A stretch of 62,348 nt of DNA. Source: Parasulfuritortus cantonensis. Lineage in GTDB: Bacteria > Pseudomonadota > Gammaproteobacteria > Burkholderiales > Thiobacillaceae. The notes below the pieces were generated by a model. The model ran no database searches. It had not been told where the DNA came from and saw only the letters and a list, made by a program, of their open reading frames with translations. Positions 9,485 through 17,308 of the stretch are shown here, piece after piece; position 1 is the stretch's first letter; every line of letters begins with the position of its first letter. Location: NCBI RefSeq assembly GCF_004337445.1, contig NZ_SJZB01000003.1, forward strand, positions 1-62,348, in the 5' to 3' direction. Position numbers and translations under genes: made by a program.

Positions 9485-9562
9485 AATAATGCAGTGCCAT
9501 TGGCCCGGCATTTCTGCCAGCGATAGCATGAGCACAAGCTCGGACAACACTAGCCCGTATCT

Positions 9563-10240
9563 ATGAGCGAGAATCTTCTTCAAAGTACCGTGCGGCATTT
9601 ATTGAGTGTCCATCCACCGGCGAATGAACGGGAATGTTGCGTTGTTCTGCACGACTTTGTGCGCGACAACATCCTATTTGGCTTCACTTCGCAATTCGAA
9701 TCCATCGCACCAGAACAAACCCTGCGGTTAGGTCGCGGTCACTGCAATGCCCAAGCGGACCTCTTTCGTGCCTTGCTGGAAGAGGCGGGAATAACGGCAC
9801 GGCTACGGTTTGTATACATTGACAAGCGAATTCTTCGCTATGCGGTACCCACTCCCATTTACCTCGTCCTTCCGCATACGCTATTTCATGCAGTTACCCA
9901 AGTAAGGGTATCAAACCGCTGGCTCAATACGGATAGCTATTTGTTTAATCCCGATGGTTTCAAACGGCAGAAGGACCAACTTACACGTACCGGCTTGCCA
10001 GCCGGTTTTGGTCTCACCGAAAGTGCGACCTGTTACTGGGATGGGAACAGTGACGCTTTTGCTCAAGCCAATCCCGATGCGCTTACCGCTGGCGATGAAG
10101 TCTTTCCCAATCTCCGAGCCGCCACCGATGCACAAGCCGGAAACAATAATTTGCTAGGAATTCACTTTAATACATGGCTCGGGTTAATCCCTAGGCCACT
10201 GAAACACGCATGGAATCGTTATATCAACAGCCGTTTATAA
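9563..10240 (+). CDS. Transglutaminase-like (papain-fold) protein
   Basis: A 225-residue protein with the transglutaminase-like core. The catalytic Cys61 is in GRGHCNAQADLFRALLEEAG, His109 in HTLFHAVTQV and Asp124 in LNTDSYLF, a complete Cys-His-Asp triad in the right order. No signal peptide is visible, so it is probably cytosolic. Family members act as proteases, amidases or, as with AdmF in andrimid biosynthesis, amide synthases. Next to an adenylating enzyme the amide-bond-forming role is attractive but inferred. It is the first gene of a four-gene rightward cluster, 58 bp ahead of the ligase gene. No clear ribosome-binding site precedes the ATG. Confidence 0.8.
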   Translation: MSENLLQSTVRHLLSVHPPANERECCVVLHDFVRDNILFGFTSQFESIAPEQTLRLGRGHCNAQADLFRALLEEAGITARLRFVYIDKRILRYAVPTPIYLVLPHTLFHAVTQVRVSNRWLNTDSYLFNPDGFKRQKDQLTRTGLPAGFGLTESATCYWDGNSDAFAQANPDALTAGDEVFPNLRAATDAQAGNNNLLGIHFNTWLGLIPRPLKHAWNRYINSRL

Positions 10241-10298
10241 GGGCGTACCGCACCCAGAAATAACGTAGTTGGCGTAAGTTATAGACAAGGAGAAAAAG

Positions 10299-11591
10299 AT
10301 GGAGGTAGTTGCATTTTCCGCGCCTGTGAAACGCATCATGGCCGTAATTGAGCAAGCTTGGCGCCGGCCATTCTACCCGATTCATTGGGGCAAGGACCTT
10401 AAACAGATTCATGAACTTGTGCGGAATGGTGAATACTATCGCATCCCCGTGATTCGAAAACGCGATCTTTCGCAGCACTGGGGTGAGTTGATGGAGTATG
10501 GGGACTTCACCGATGTTGTCAGTTCATCCGGAACGACCGGGCGACCGGTGGATTTACCGGTTCATCGGTTGCAGGAATTGGTTTGGGTCGACTGCGTTTC
10601 ACGTGTGCTGACCGAACTGGGAGCCAGACCTGGTGATCGTCTCTTGCACCTGTTGAGCAACAACGACATGTTCACCCTCGGCCCCCTGGTTCTGCAAGCA
10701 GCAAAAAAGGTGGGATTGGGGCCGTTTAGATGCTCACCTCAGCGGGTACGCCGCATATTCGATGTCGTCCATTACCATCAGCCCGCCTTTGTTGTCGGCA
10801 ACCCCGTCGTAATGCTCAATCTGGCCGAGGAACAGGGGCACAATTTCCCCGATCCAGAATGTCTTCCCGATTACGCATACTTCGGTGCGTGCGGCTCTTT
10901 CGATGCCGATAACCAACTGACACCTGTGGCACAACGGGTCAAGGATTTGTGGGGTCTAAAGGAGACGTTGAATGAGTATGGTTGCAGTGAAGTCGGATCC
11001 ATTGGGCATGAGTGTCTAAGTCATGCCGGATTTCACATCAACGACGATGCAGTCTATGTCGAGCTGATTGACCCTGATAGTGGTATGCCGGTCCCGCCGG
11101 GACAACCCGGCGAGGTCGTCGTCACTTCTTTGAGTATGCCGCGAGGCTTCCTGGCGGTAAGGTATGCCACGGGTGATATTGCGAGCTGGATGGATTACCG
11201 TCCATGCGCTTGTGGACGATCTACGCCCAGGATGGGTGCCATTATTGGCCGAATTGACCATCAACTGAAGATTCAAGGCCAGACTGTCTTCCCCGATCTG
11301 ATTTTTGATGTGCTTGGTGAGTTCCCGGAGGTTAGCGATGCATTAGTGGTCAGGTACCCCGACCCAGTGCTTGGTCACAATGCCGAAGTGTGGATCGGAT
11401 ACGACACGTCAGCCAACCTGAACGAGCACGTGAGTGCAGCCATGTTGCGGCGTTTGGCCGTCAGCCCTCACGTTCGTTCGGTCCCCATCGATCTCATTCG
11501 AAAAATAAAAGCTGAAAAGATGGCAAGTGGCAATGGCGTAAAAGTTCCCCGACTGGTGGACTTGCCGCAGCATGTCGAAGCGTACCTGTGA
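10299..11591 (+). CDS. AMP-dependent ligase, PaaK/CapK-type adenylate-forming enzyme
   Basis: A 430-residue adenylate-forming enzyme of the phenylacetate-CoA ligase type, the usual length. The ATP loop is SSSGTTGRPV at 75-83. The acid-binding/AMP region NEYGCSEVG lies near 229, the ATGDIASW motif follows, then a CACGR zinc-type stretch, and the C-terminal lid holds the catalytic-Lys region KIKAEKMASGNGVKVPR. It should activate a carboxylic acid, probably aromatic, as an acyl-AMP and perhaps a CoA thioester. AAGGAG lies 7 bases before the ATG. In context it would activate the product of the chorismate-lyase-like protein (inference). Confidence 0.87.
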   Translation: MEVVAFSAPVKRIMAVIEQAWRRPFYPIHWGKDLKQIHELVRNGEYYRIPVIRKRDLSQHWGELMEYGDFTDVVSSSGTTGRPVDLPVHRLQELVWVDCVSRVLTELGARPGDRLLHLLSNNDMFTLGPLVLQAAKKVGLGPFRCSPQRVRRIFDVVHYHQPAFVVGNPVVMLNLAEEQGHNFPDPECLPDYAYFGACGSFDADNQLTPVAQRVKDLWGLKETLNEYGCSEVGSIGHECLSHAGFHINDDAVYVELIDPDSGMPVPPGQPGEVVVTSLSMPRGFLAVRYATGDIASWMDYRPCACGRSTPRMGAIIGRIDHQLKIQGQTVFPDLIFDVLGEFPEVSDALVVRYPDPVLGHNAEVWIGYDTSANLNEHVSAAMLRRLAVSPHVRSVPIDLIRKIKAEKMASGNGVKVPRLVDLPQHVEAYL

Positions 11592-11601
11592 GGTCATAAC
11601 A

Positions 11602-12422
11602 ATGACGCCACTTCTTGATGCGAATGTTGTAATGCCAGGGCTGCAGTTGAAGCTAGAGTATCTCAATCCATCCCTGTCAATTAAACACCGGGCTCTACCT
11701 CCTGCCATTTTCGAATACGCGGAAAAGCGAGGGAATACCACAAAACTCAGAGTGGTGATTTTGACATCTGGGACAGCGGGCATCAGTGTCGCTTGGGCCG
11801 CGCGTCGCCTCGGTTGCGAGGCGGTACTGTTAATGCCCGAATCTGCAAAACAATCGGTTATCAATTATGCAAGCCAGCTCGGTGCCGATATCCAGTGTCA
11901 CCCACACGGTCACCTGGAATCTATTCTTCAAAATACGCAGAGTTACCAGACACATTCATCGTCGATCAGCTCTCGGACGTCACATTGATTCAGCGCTACC
12001 GCATCGTAGGGGAAGAATTGATGCGGCAAAATGAGAACATTTCTGCCATTACGGTTGGCGCTGGGAGTGCAGCATCGGCAATGGGTATCGCCTTGGCTAC
12101 CAAGGATAAACGGATCCCAGTTTACGTTGTTGAGCCGGCCGAAGCACCAGTCCTTTCGGGCAAACCTTGGCAACCGCATGGCATACCTGGTCTCGCCCCT
12201 CCGATTCCAACCAAATTATTCCAACGCGAATGGGTTGCCGACATTCTCCTAGTGGATTCAGAAACGGCATTGAGAACGGCGCAACAAACGCTTCAGGCCA
12301 CTGGGGAACCTGTGGGAACTTCTTCTGGTGCAGCCATCGCTGCCGCACGTCAGTTACACCGACGCGGTATTCGAGGTGACATCGTATCGGTGTGCCAGTC
12401 GCATCTGGCAATTAGCTTGTAA
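11602..12422 (+). pseudogene. Cysteine-synthase-like PLP enzyme (frameshifted)
   Basis: Fold-type II PLP enzyme related to O-acetylserine sulfhydrylase, SbnA and cystathionine beta-synthase. The start at ATG 11602 aligns with the conserved TPL. Lys28 in NPSLSIKHR is the PLP lysine, the substrate loop is TSGTAGISVAW, and the phosphate-binding loop GTSSGAAIAAARQL sits near the C-terminus. The frame breaks at the A-run 11930-11933: adding one A gives ESILQKYAELPD and a continuous 273-residue protein. The break may be a sequence error or inactivation. The family makes cysteine or beta-substituted alanines such as 2,3-diaminopropionate, so it could supply the amino partner for the activated acid (inference). 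Confidence 0.8.
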
Positions 12423-12441
12423 CAATGCACAGACGACCACC

Positions 12442-12993
12442 GTGAACAAAGCTCATTCAGTGTTCTCTTCCCCACCGCTTGGTACCCCCTTGTTGTTGGA
12501 TGCGCCTTATGTCAACGAGGATTGGAGTAGCGCGACTCGGATTCAGCCAGGAGATATCTGTACCTGCAGCAGGGAAGCATTGATGCATGAGGGTTACATG
12601 ACAGGCTATTTGGAAAAGAGCCGGGGCTGCACGTTACATATTGAACGGCTCTGGCAACAATGTAGCGGCCGGCTACTGACTCGCACCATCTTACTTCTGG
12701 ATGCGAACCGGCGCTGTCACGTGATCGCGCACATTTCTATCGTATTGAAGGCATTCCCACCGGCAATGAAGCGCTATCTGATTGAATCAGATGTTCCTTT
12801 TGGAAGTATCCTATTTGCTGCAGGGATTCGTCCTGCATTCCTTCGCCGCAGATACTTTACCCTGCCACAGGTTTTCCAAGTTGAAGCCATTAGCCCCTAC
12901 AGAGAATGTTGTCCCAGTTTCTTTGGGCGGTCTCACGAAATCACGGATCAAGCGGGAAATCTTTTAGCCTACGTAAATGAAGTATTACCGTAG
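12442..12993 (+). CDS. Chorismate-lyase-like protein (DUF98/UTRA fold)
   Basis: About 183 residues from GTG 12442 (the frame is open further upstream inside the preceding gene). The middle and C-terminal parts match the chorismate pyruvate-lyase-like fold: the arginine strand RLLTRTILLLD, the loop DVPFGSILFAAGIRP, and the terminal strand ITDQAGNLLAYVNEVLP. Relatives (UbiC, the mycobacterial Rv2949c type) remove pyruvate from chorismate to give 4-hydroxybenzoate. With the adjacent acid-activating enzyme this suggests that the cassette makes its own aromatic acid. The assignment rests on motif spacing and is not certain. Confidence 0.65.
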   Translation: MNKAHSVFSSPPLGTPLLLDAPYVNEDWSSATRIQPGDICTCSREALMHEGYMTGYLEKSRGCTLHIERLWQQCSGRLLTRTILLLDANRRCHVIAHISIVLKAFPPAMKRYLIESDVPFGSILFAAGIRPAFLRRRYFTLPQVFQVEAISPYRECCPSFFGRSHEITDQAGNLLAYVNEVLP

Positions 12994-13086
12994 GGCTACC
13001 ACACCATTGCCTTGGTTAACCAGCAGGATGTGGGGTAACCCAATAACGCTTGGCATCAGCCCGCACCTTTGCTCTTGTGGAATTGA

Positions 13087-13195
13087 GCTATACCCTAACC
13101 GGATGTCAGGATGAGCCGTTTGGAAACGTCAGAATAGGGCCTTGTTTGCAATTTCTTGACGAGTGCCGCGCAAGGCCATAGATTTCTGCCTGACA
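13087..13195. other. Tn21-like resolution site (res) of the nested element
   Basis: The 220 bp between the cassette and the tnpR remnant contains words typical of Tn21/Tn501 res sites in the expected order: ATACCCTAACCGGATGTCAG, CGTCAGAATAGGG, then a TTGACG and a TTTCTGCCTGACA-type subsite just upstream of the resolvase start. It should serve as a substrate for a trans-acting Tn21-type resolvase. The rest of this gap (12994-13086) shows nothing else. Confidence 0.6.
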
Positions 13196-13215
13196 CTTTC
13201 GGCTCAGGAGGCATT

Positions 13216-13377
13216 TTGCAAGGGCATCGCATCGGTTACGTCCGCGTCAGTAGCTTCGACCAGAACCCGGAACGGCAGCTCGAACATATCCAGGTGGACA
13301 AAGTGTTCACCGACAAGGCCTCGGGCAAGGACACGCAGCGCCCGCAGTTGGATGCACTATCAAACAGGGCACGGTGA
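13216..13377 (+). pseudogene. tnpR: Resolvase TnpR remnant (N-terminal about 50 codons)
   Basis: Starts at TTG 13216 after a CAGGAGG ribosome-binding site. The protein begins [20 protein letters not shown], the Tn21-type serine-recombinase N-terminus with the catalytic Ser. Resolvase similarity stops at about 13358 (QLDAL), where the sequence switches to transposase codons in another frame and terminates. This is the left side of the internal deletion that fused tnpR to tnpA. Confidence 0.88.
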
Positions 13378-13859
13378 CGGCATCCCTGATGCTCAGGAAG
13401 CTCGGCAGCTACCCGCGCCAGAATGGCCTGGCGGTGGCCCTGCGTGAACTGGGGCGTATCGAGCGCACGCTGTTTGCGCTCGACTGGATGCAGAACGTCG
13501 AACTACGCCGCTGCGTGCAGATCGGCTTGAACAAGGGAGAAGCCAAGAACGCCCTGGCACGCGCTGTATTCCTCAATCGCCTCGGTGAAATCCGCGACCG
13601 TAGTTTCGAGAACCAGCGCTACCGCGCCAGCGGCCTCAACCTGGTGGTGGCGGCGATCATCCTGTGGAACACGGTTTACTTGGAACGGGCGGTCCAGGCG
13701 CTGCGCGACTCGGGCAAGGAGATTGACGAGCGGCTGTTACCGCATCTTTCGCCGCTTGGCTGGGAGCACATCAACCTAACCGGCGACAACATCTGGCGGC
13801 AGAACAAGCAGGTCGGCCAAGGCAAGTTCAGGCCGCTACGAATGCCTGGCGAGGCTTAG
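13359..13859 (+). pseudogene. tnpA: Transposase TnpA remnant (C-terminal about 166 codons) of the nested element
   Basis: Begins directly at the deletion junction with [16 protein letters not shown] and runs to a stop inside the right inverted repeat. It aligns without gaps to the end of the outer element's TnpA (same [25 protein letters not shown] and [13 protein letters not shown]), but with many substitutions, so the two transposons are related yet distinct. No start codon of its own is expected. Confidence 0.9.
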
Positions 13860-13892
13860 CGTACGATTTTTTCCGTTTCGTGAGCTGACCTC
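13855..13892 (-). repeat. Right terminal inverted repeat of the nested element
   Basis: Inverse of 8977-9014 with two differences. Read inward it starts GAGGTCAGCTCACG. The tnpA remnant stop codon lies inside it. The TTGAA target duplication follows immediately. Confidence 0.92.
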
Positions 13893-13897
13893 TTGAA
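13893..13897. repeat. Target-site duplication TTGAA, right copy, of the nested transposon
   Basis: Identical to 8972-8976; see the left copy. Confidence 0.92.
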
Positions 13898-15340
13898 CTG
13901 GCGCGAACCCTGCACCCAGATGTCGCCCGAGCGCAGCGAGTTCTTGAGTTCGGAGAGCGCGCACAGCTCGTAGTAGCGCCGGTCGATGCCGGTGTCGGTC
14001 ATCACCAGTTTCTGCCAGCGCGGCTTGATGAAGTCGGTCGGCGCGTCGGCGGGCACCTTGCGGGCGTTGTCGCTGTTCATGCCGCCCAGCACCTCGATGG
14101 CGTCGAGCACGTCCTTGGCGGCGGGCGCGGCCCGCAGCTTGAGCACGGCGAGGAATTCCGGCGCGTAGCGGCGCAGCGTGGCGTAGCTCTCGCCGATACG
14201 GTGCAGGAAATCGAAGTCCTCGGGCTGCGCGAGCTTCTGCGCTTCGGTGACGCTCTCGGCGAAGGCGTCCCAGGACATGACGGCCTCGATGGCGGCGAAT
14301 GGATCGCGGCCCGCCTGCTTGGCCTCGATCAGCGCCTGGCCGATGTGCCCGAACAGCCGCACCTTGGCGTTGATCGCCTTGCCGGACGCCTGGAACTGCT
14401 GCTGATGCTTGTTCTTGGCGGCGTTGAACAGTTTGCCCAGAATGCGGTCGTGCAAGTCGATGATTTCGTCGGTGACGGTGGCCATGCCCTCGATGGCGAG
14501 CGACACCAGGGTCGCGTAGCGCCGCTGCGGCTCGAACTTGGCCAGGTCGGCGGGCGTCATCTGGCCACCCTCGCGGGCGATCTTGAGCAGGCGGTTCTGG
14601 TGCACCAGCCGCTCGATGCCGGAAGGCAGGTCGAGTGCCTGCCACGCCTTGAGGCGTTCGATGTGCTCCAGCATGTGCCGCGAGTTCGGCTTGACCGGTG
14701 ACTGACGCAGCCAGGCCAGCCAGGTCGCTTTGCCGTTGTCCCGGCGCTTGAGCAGATCATCGAGGCGTCGCCGCTGCGTATCCGACAGCGGTTCGGCCAA
14801 GGCGTCGTAAATGCGGCGGTTGGCGCGAGTGATCGCCTCGGCACAGACGCGCTCGACAACGTCCAGCGTCGGCAAGATGATGTGCCGATGCCGCAGGGAG
14901 TTGAGGATGCTGCTGGCCAGCACGATGCCCTTGTCGGTCTGCAAGGCCAGCTCGGCCGCGGCATGGACAGCCTGCCGATAGTGCGCCAGCCCAAATGGCT
15001 CCATGCCCAGGTACGCCCGCAGTTCGAGGAGGTGTTCGCGCCGGGTTTCCACCCGCTCGGCATACTGCGGCCAACATGCCGGGTCGAGCCGCAGTTGCCG
15101 TCCGATCCATTGCAGCAGGAGCATCGGCACGGCAGCGTCGGGCAGCAGCCCCTGACCGGGGAAGCGCAGCAAGCACAACTGCACCGCGACACCCAGGCGG
15201 TTGGCTTCGCCGCGCCGCTGCCGGATCAGTGACAGATCGGGTTCGCTGAACGTGTAGTGCCGGATGAGTTCGTCTTGGGTGTCGGGCAACACCAAGAGGC
15301 TGTTGCGCTCGGCGGCGGAGAGGATCGAACGGCGGGGCAT
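13893..15340 (-). pseudogene. tnpA: Tn3-family transposase TnpA, N-terminal part (split by the nested element)
   Basis: N-terminal half of the outer element's transposase: ATG at 15340, protein [20 protein letters not shown], then the DUF4158-type DNA-binding region and the central helical region, ending RQFK at the insertion point. Codons after 13892 (read leftward) belong to the inner element's repeat and give an unrelated tail. Together with 7453-8971 it makes a 988-residue transposase, the typical Tn3-family length. Confidence 0.93.
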
Positions 15341-15423
15341 GCGGTTTCCTTCTTCTTGAAAACGTAGGTTTGTGACAAGCCCGCCAAGGCAACCGGCGCG
15401 GCACGGGAAATCAAGGCATTGCG

Positions 15424-15458
15424 ATTCTCGAAAATGATTCTTGAAATGCTATTCTTGA
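15424..15458. promoter_or_regulatory. Triple ATTCTYGA repeats in the tnpA / MNT-HEPN divergent region
   Basis: The 159-bp gap between tnpA and the MNT gene holds three direct copies, ATTCTCGA at 15424, ATTCTTGA at 15437 and ATTCTTGA at 15451, with 13- and 14-bp periods. Such evenly spaced repeats fit either operator sites of the toxin-antitoxin pair or part of the transposon resolution site. The region must also contain both divergent promoters; none matches consensus well. Confidence 0.35.
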
Positions 15459-15499
15459 TTCAATATCATCTCAACGAGTTTCGATAAGAGAGCATACCC

Positions 15500-15790
15500 A
15501 TGCGACCGTCCGTTGTGCTTGACATGAAGCGAAGTGCAGTGCGTGAAGCGGTAAGCCGCTTCCGCACGGCAAACCCACGTGTCTTCGGCTCGGTGCTGCA
15601 CGGCACCGACCAAGACGGTAGCGACATTGATCTACTGGTCGATGCGCTGCCGGGTGCCACGTTATTGGACTTGGGCGATCTGGAAGAGGAACTGAAATCG
15701 CTGCTCGGCGTCGATGTCGATTTGCTGACCCCCGGCGACCTGCCGCCGAAGTTCCGGGCCAAAGTGCTAGCGGAGGCGCAGCCGGTATGA
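15500..15790 (+). CDS. MntA-type nucleotidyltransferase antitoxin
   Basis: A 96-residue minimal nucleotidyltransferase. The family signature is complete: Gly30-Ser31 in VFGSVLHGTDQDGSDIDLLVD, with catalytic Asp42 and Asp44. In MNT/HEPN modules this protein adds AMP to a tyrosine near the HEPN active site and silences the toxin. It overlaps the HEPN start by 4 bases. Such modules are established passengers of Tn3-family elements. Confidence 0.88.
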   Translation: MRPSVVLDMKRSAVREAVSRFRTANPRVFGSVLHGTDQDGSDIDLLVDALPGATLLDLGDLEEELKSLLGVDVDLLTPGDLPPKFRAKVLAEAQPV

Positions 15791-16107
15791 GCGAGAACCA
15801 CCGACTGCCCGATTACCTTGACCACATCCAGCAGGCCGCGACCGATGCACGCAGCTTCGTGGAAGGGCTGGCCAAGGACGACTTCCTGGCGGACAAGCGC
15901 ACCCAGCAGGCCGTCATCATGAGCCTCATCATCATCGGCGAGGCCGTCACGAAGGTGATGGACGGCTACGTTGAGTTCACGCAGGCGCATGCCAAAGTGC
16001 CGTGGCGCAATATGCGCGGTATGCGCAACCGTATCGCCCACGGCTACTTCGACATCCCGAGTTACTCATGCAACTGTCTGCCGTGCGCCAGGATGCCGAT
16101 TACATAA
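15787..16107 (+). pseudogene. HEPN-domain toxin (DUF86), C-terminally truncated
   Basis: The partner RNase of the MNT antitoxin. The catalytic Rx4H motif is intact in MRNRIAHGYF (Arg80, His85), and Tyr87 is the residue expected to be AMPylated. After FDI (residue 90) the normal family tail of about 20 residues is replaced by an unrelated PSYSCNCLPCARMPIT. The HEPN sequence was therefore cut near 16056, where the transglycosylase passenger begins. The active motif survives but loss of the last helix may destabilise the fold. Confidence 0.82.
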
Positions 16108-16131
16108 ACAACTCAACCAGGAAGGACTGAT

Positions 16132-16872
16132 ATGGCGGTTCAAACACCCCCGAAAACAGGCTTCGAGAAATGGCAGGAGGGCATCAACAAGGCGGTGGGC
16201 GATGCCAAATGGAATGCCTGGGATTGCGAAATCCAGATGGCCGTCAGTGAGTACAACCGCCATCTCTTAGGTACAGCAGGGTACGTGCCACTCGATTGGC
16301 AGCTTATCAAAGCCATGGTTTGGGTCGAGACGGGGGCAAATAGGCCAGAGTGGACGAGCAAACCAATGCAAATTGGCGTGTCTGGTGATCCTGGGATGAC
16401 ATCGCTTCTATCTGGAAACGAAGGCGGCGACTTGATTCTGCCTCCCATTTGGAAAGGACGTTTGACAGTCAGTTCGGTACGCAGCATTCCAGCCTATAAC
16501 ATTCGTGCTGGCATCGGCTACCTGCTAATGAAAATGGCCAATTACGAGTATCGCAGCGTGCTGAGTACTGACACCAAGGTCTATGAGGTCATTGTTAAAC
16601 CCGGCGACAGCCTTGACAAAATTGCCAAGGCGCAAGGTAGCACCATCGAGGTGATGAAGAAATTGAATCCGGCCGCCAATGCGTTGCGTCCTGGTCAGCA
16701 CTTGAAGTGCCAGAAAGCGTCTGTTCAACGAGTCATCACAAGCTGGCGACACATATCTACGACATTGATCGCCCAGCGTTACAACGGAGGCCGCGATCCC
16801 AACTACGCCAAGAAACTCGATTACGCATTGTCGTTGATACGCAAAGGGAAGGCTGCTCTATGTGCACAATGA
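16132..16872 (+). CDS. Lytic transglycosylase with LysM domain (effector-like)
   Basis: A 246-residue protein with a goose-type/SLT lysozyme-like fold. Candidate catalytic Glu66 is in AMVWVETGAN, and the typical late motif RYNGGRDPNYAKKL occurs near 215-230. A LysM peptidoglycan-binding domain (about 149-195) is inserted between the two halves (VKPGDSLDKIAKAQG, LNPAANALRPGQHL). There is no signal peptide although the substrate is periplasmic, as is usual for secreted antibacterial effectors. AGGAAGGA precedes the ATG. The next gene encodes a secreted LprI/lysozyme-inhibitor-like protein and overlaps it, so the two are coupled. Confidence 0.8.
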   Translation: MAVQTPPKTGFEKWQEGINKAVGDAKWNAWDCEIQMAVSEYNRHLLGTAGYVPLDWQLIKAMVWVETGANRPEWTSKPMQIGVSGDPGMTSLLSGNEGGDLILPPIWKGRLTVSSVRSIPAYNIRAGIGYLLMKMANYEYRSVLSTDTKVYEVIVKPGDSLDKIAKAQGSTIEVMKKLNPAANALRPGQHLKCQKASVQRVITSWRHISTTLIAQRYNGGRDPNYAKKLDYALSLIRKGKAALCAQ

Positions 16873-17303
16873 ACCTGATCGGATTTTGCTTAGTGGTTTC
16901 TTTACCAGTATCAGCACTTGCGGCCTCAATTGCCCCCGTTCTTGGCGAGCGTGCCTTGCGCGAGGAATGCAGTGCATTCTCTCAAGCAGGAATGCGCGAC
17001 TGTCTAGCAACAAAAGCCGAGAACAGTCAAAAAGCATTACGGCAAGCCGAGAAAAAGGTGGCTGGCACTCTCTCAAAATGGGATGAAGATAGCAAGTACG
17101 TTAGCCAAGCCAAGGCCAATCTGGCCGCATCAAATAAGGAGTTTGCCAAATACCGTGATGTCCAATGCGAATTCTTGGCTTCGCTGAGTGGAGGCGGTGC
17201 CGGCAATGCTCATGAGATAGGGCGTCTGGCTTGCGTTTCGGAACTCAATAACAGGCGAGCCGAACAGTTGCGCGATGCCGTGTCTGATTTGCCGTTGAAG
17301 TAG
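16860..17303 (+). CDS. LprI/DUF1311-family lysozyme-inhibitor-like secreted protein
   Basis: A 147-residue protein from ATG 16860 (an ATG at 16869 is also possible; GAAGG lies 8 bases before the first). The signal peptide is NLIGFCLVVSLPVSALAA. The mature part is highly charged and helical, with four Cys residues in two pairs (EECSAF, RDCLAT, VQCEF, LACVSEL), as in the LprI family of lysozyme inhibitors. It overlaps the end of the transglycosylase gene by 13 bases. Periplasmic immunity against that enzyme is the natural inference. Confidence 0.7.
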   Translation: MCTMNLIGFCLVVSLPVSALAASIAPVLGERALREECSAFSQAGMRDCLATKAENSQKALRQAEKKVAGTLSKWDEDSKYVSQAKANLAASNKEFAKYRDVQCEFLASLSGGGAGNAHEIGRLACVSELNNRRAEQLRDAVSDLPLK

Positions 17304-17308
17304 CTTTC

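Larger units (their letters stand above)
8977..13892. mobile_element. Nested non-autonomous Tn3-family element (4.9 kb) carrying an aromatic-acid cassette
   Basis: The element is 4916 bp, flanked by TTGAA duplications and bounded by 38-bp inverted repeats (8977-9014 and 13855-13892) that begin GGGGTCAGCTCACG or GAGGTCAGCTCACG. This outer half clearly differs from the repeats of the host transposon, while the inner end TCGTACGCTAAG is shared. At the right it keeps a Tn21-like res region, the first about 50 codons of tnpR and the last about 165 codons of tnpA, fused by an internal deletion. It therefore cannot transpose by itself. The remaining 4 kb holds a cassette of lower GC content than its surroundings. 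The intact duplication suggests that insertion is comparatively recent. Confidence 0.92.

Noticed and set aside
9505..9530. TGGCCCGG...TCTGCC resembling a sigma-54 promoter
   Set aside because: The spacing between GG and GC is off by one or more bases and the -12 element is poor.
13163..13447. 94-codon plus-strand frame over the tnpR/tnpA scar
   Set aside because: Out of frame with both resolvase and transposase similarities.
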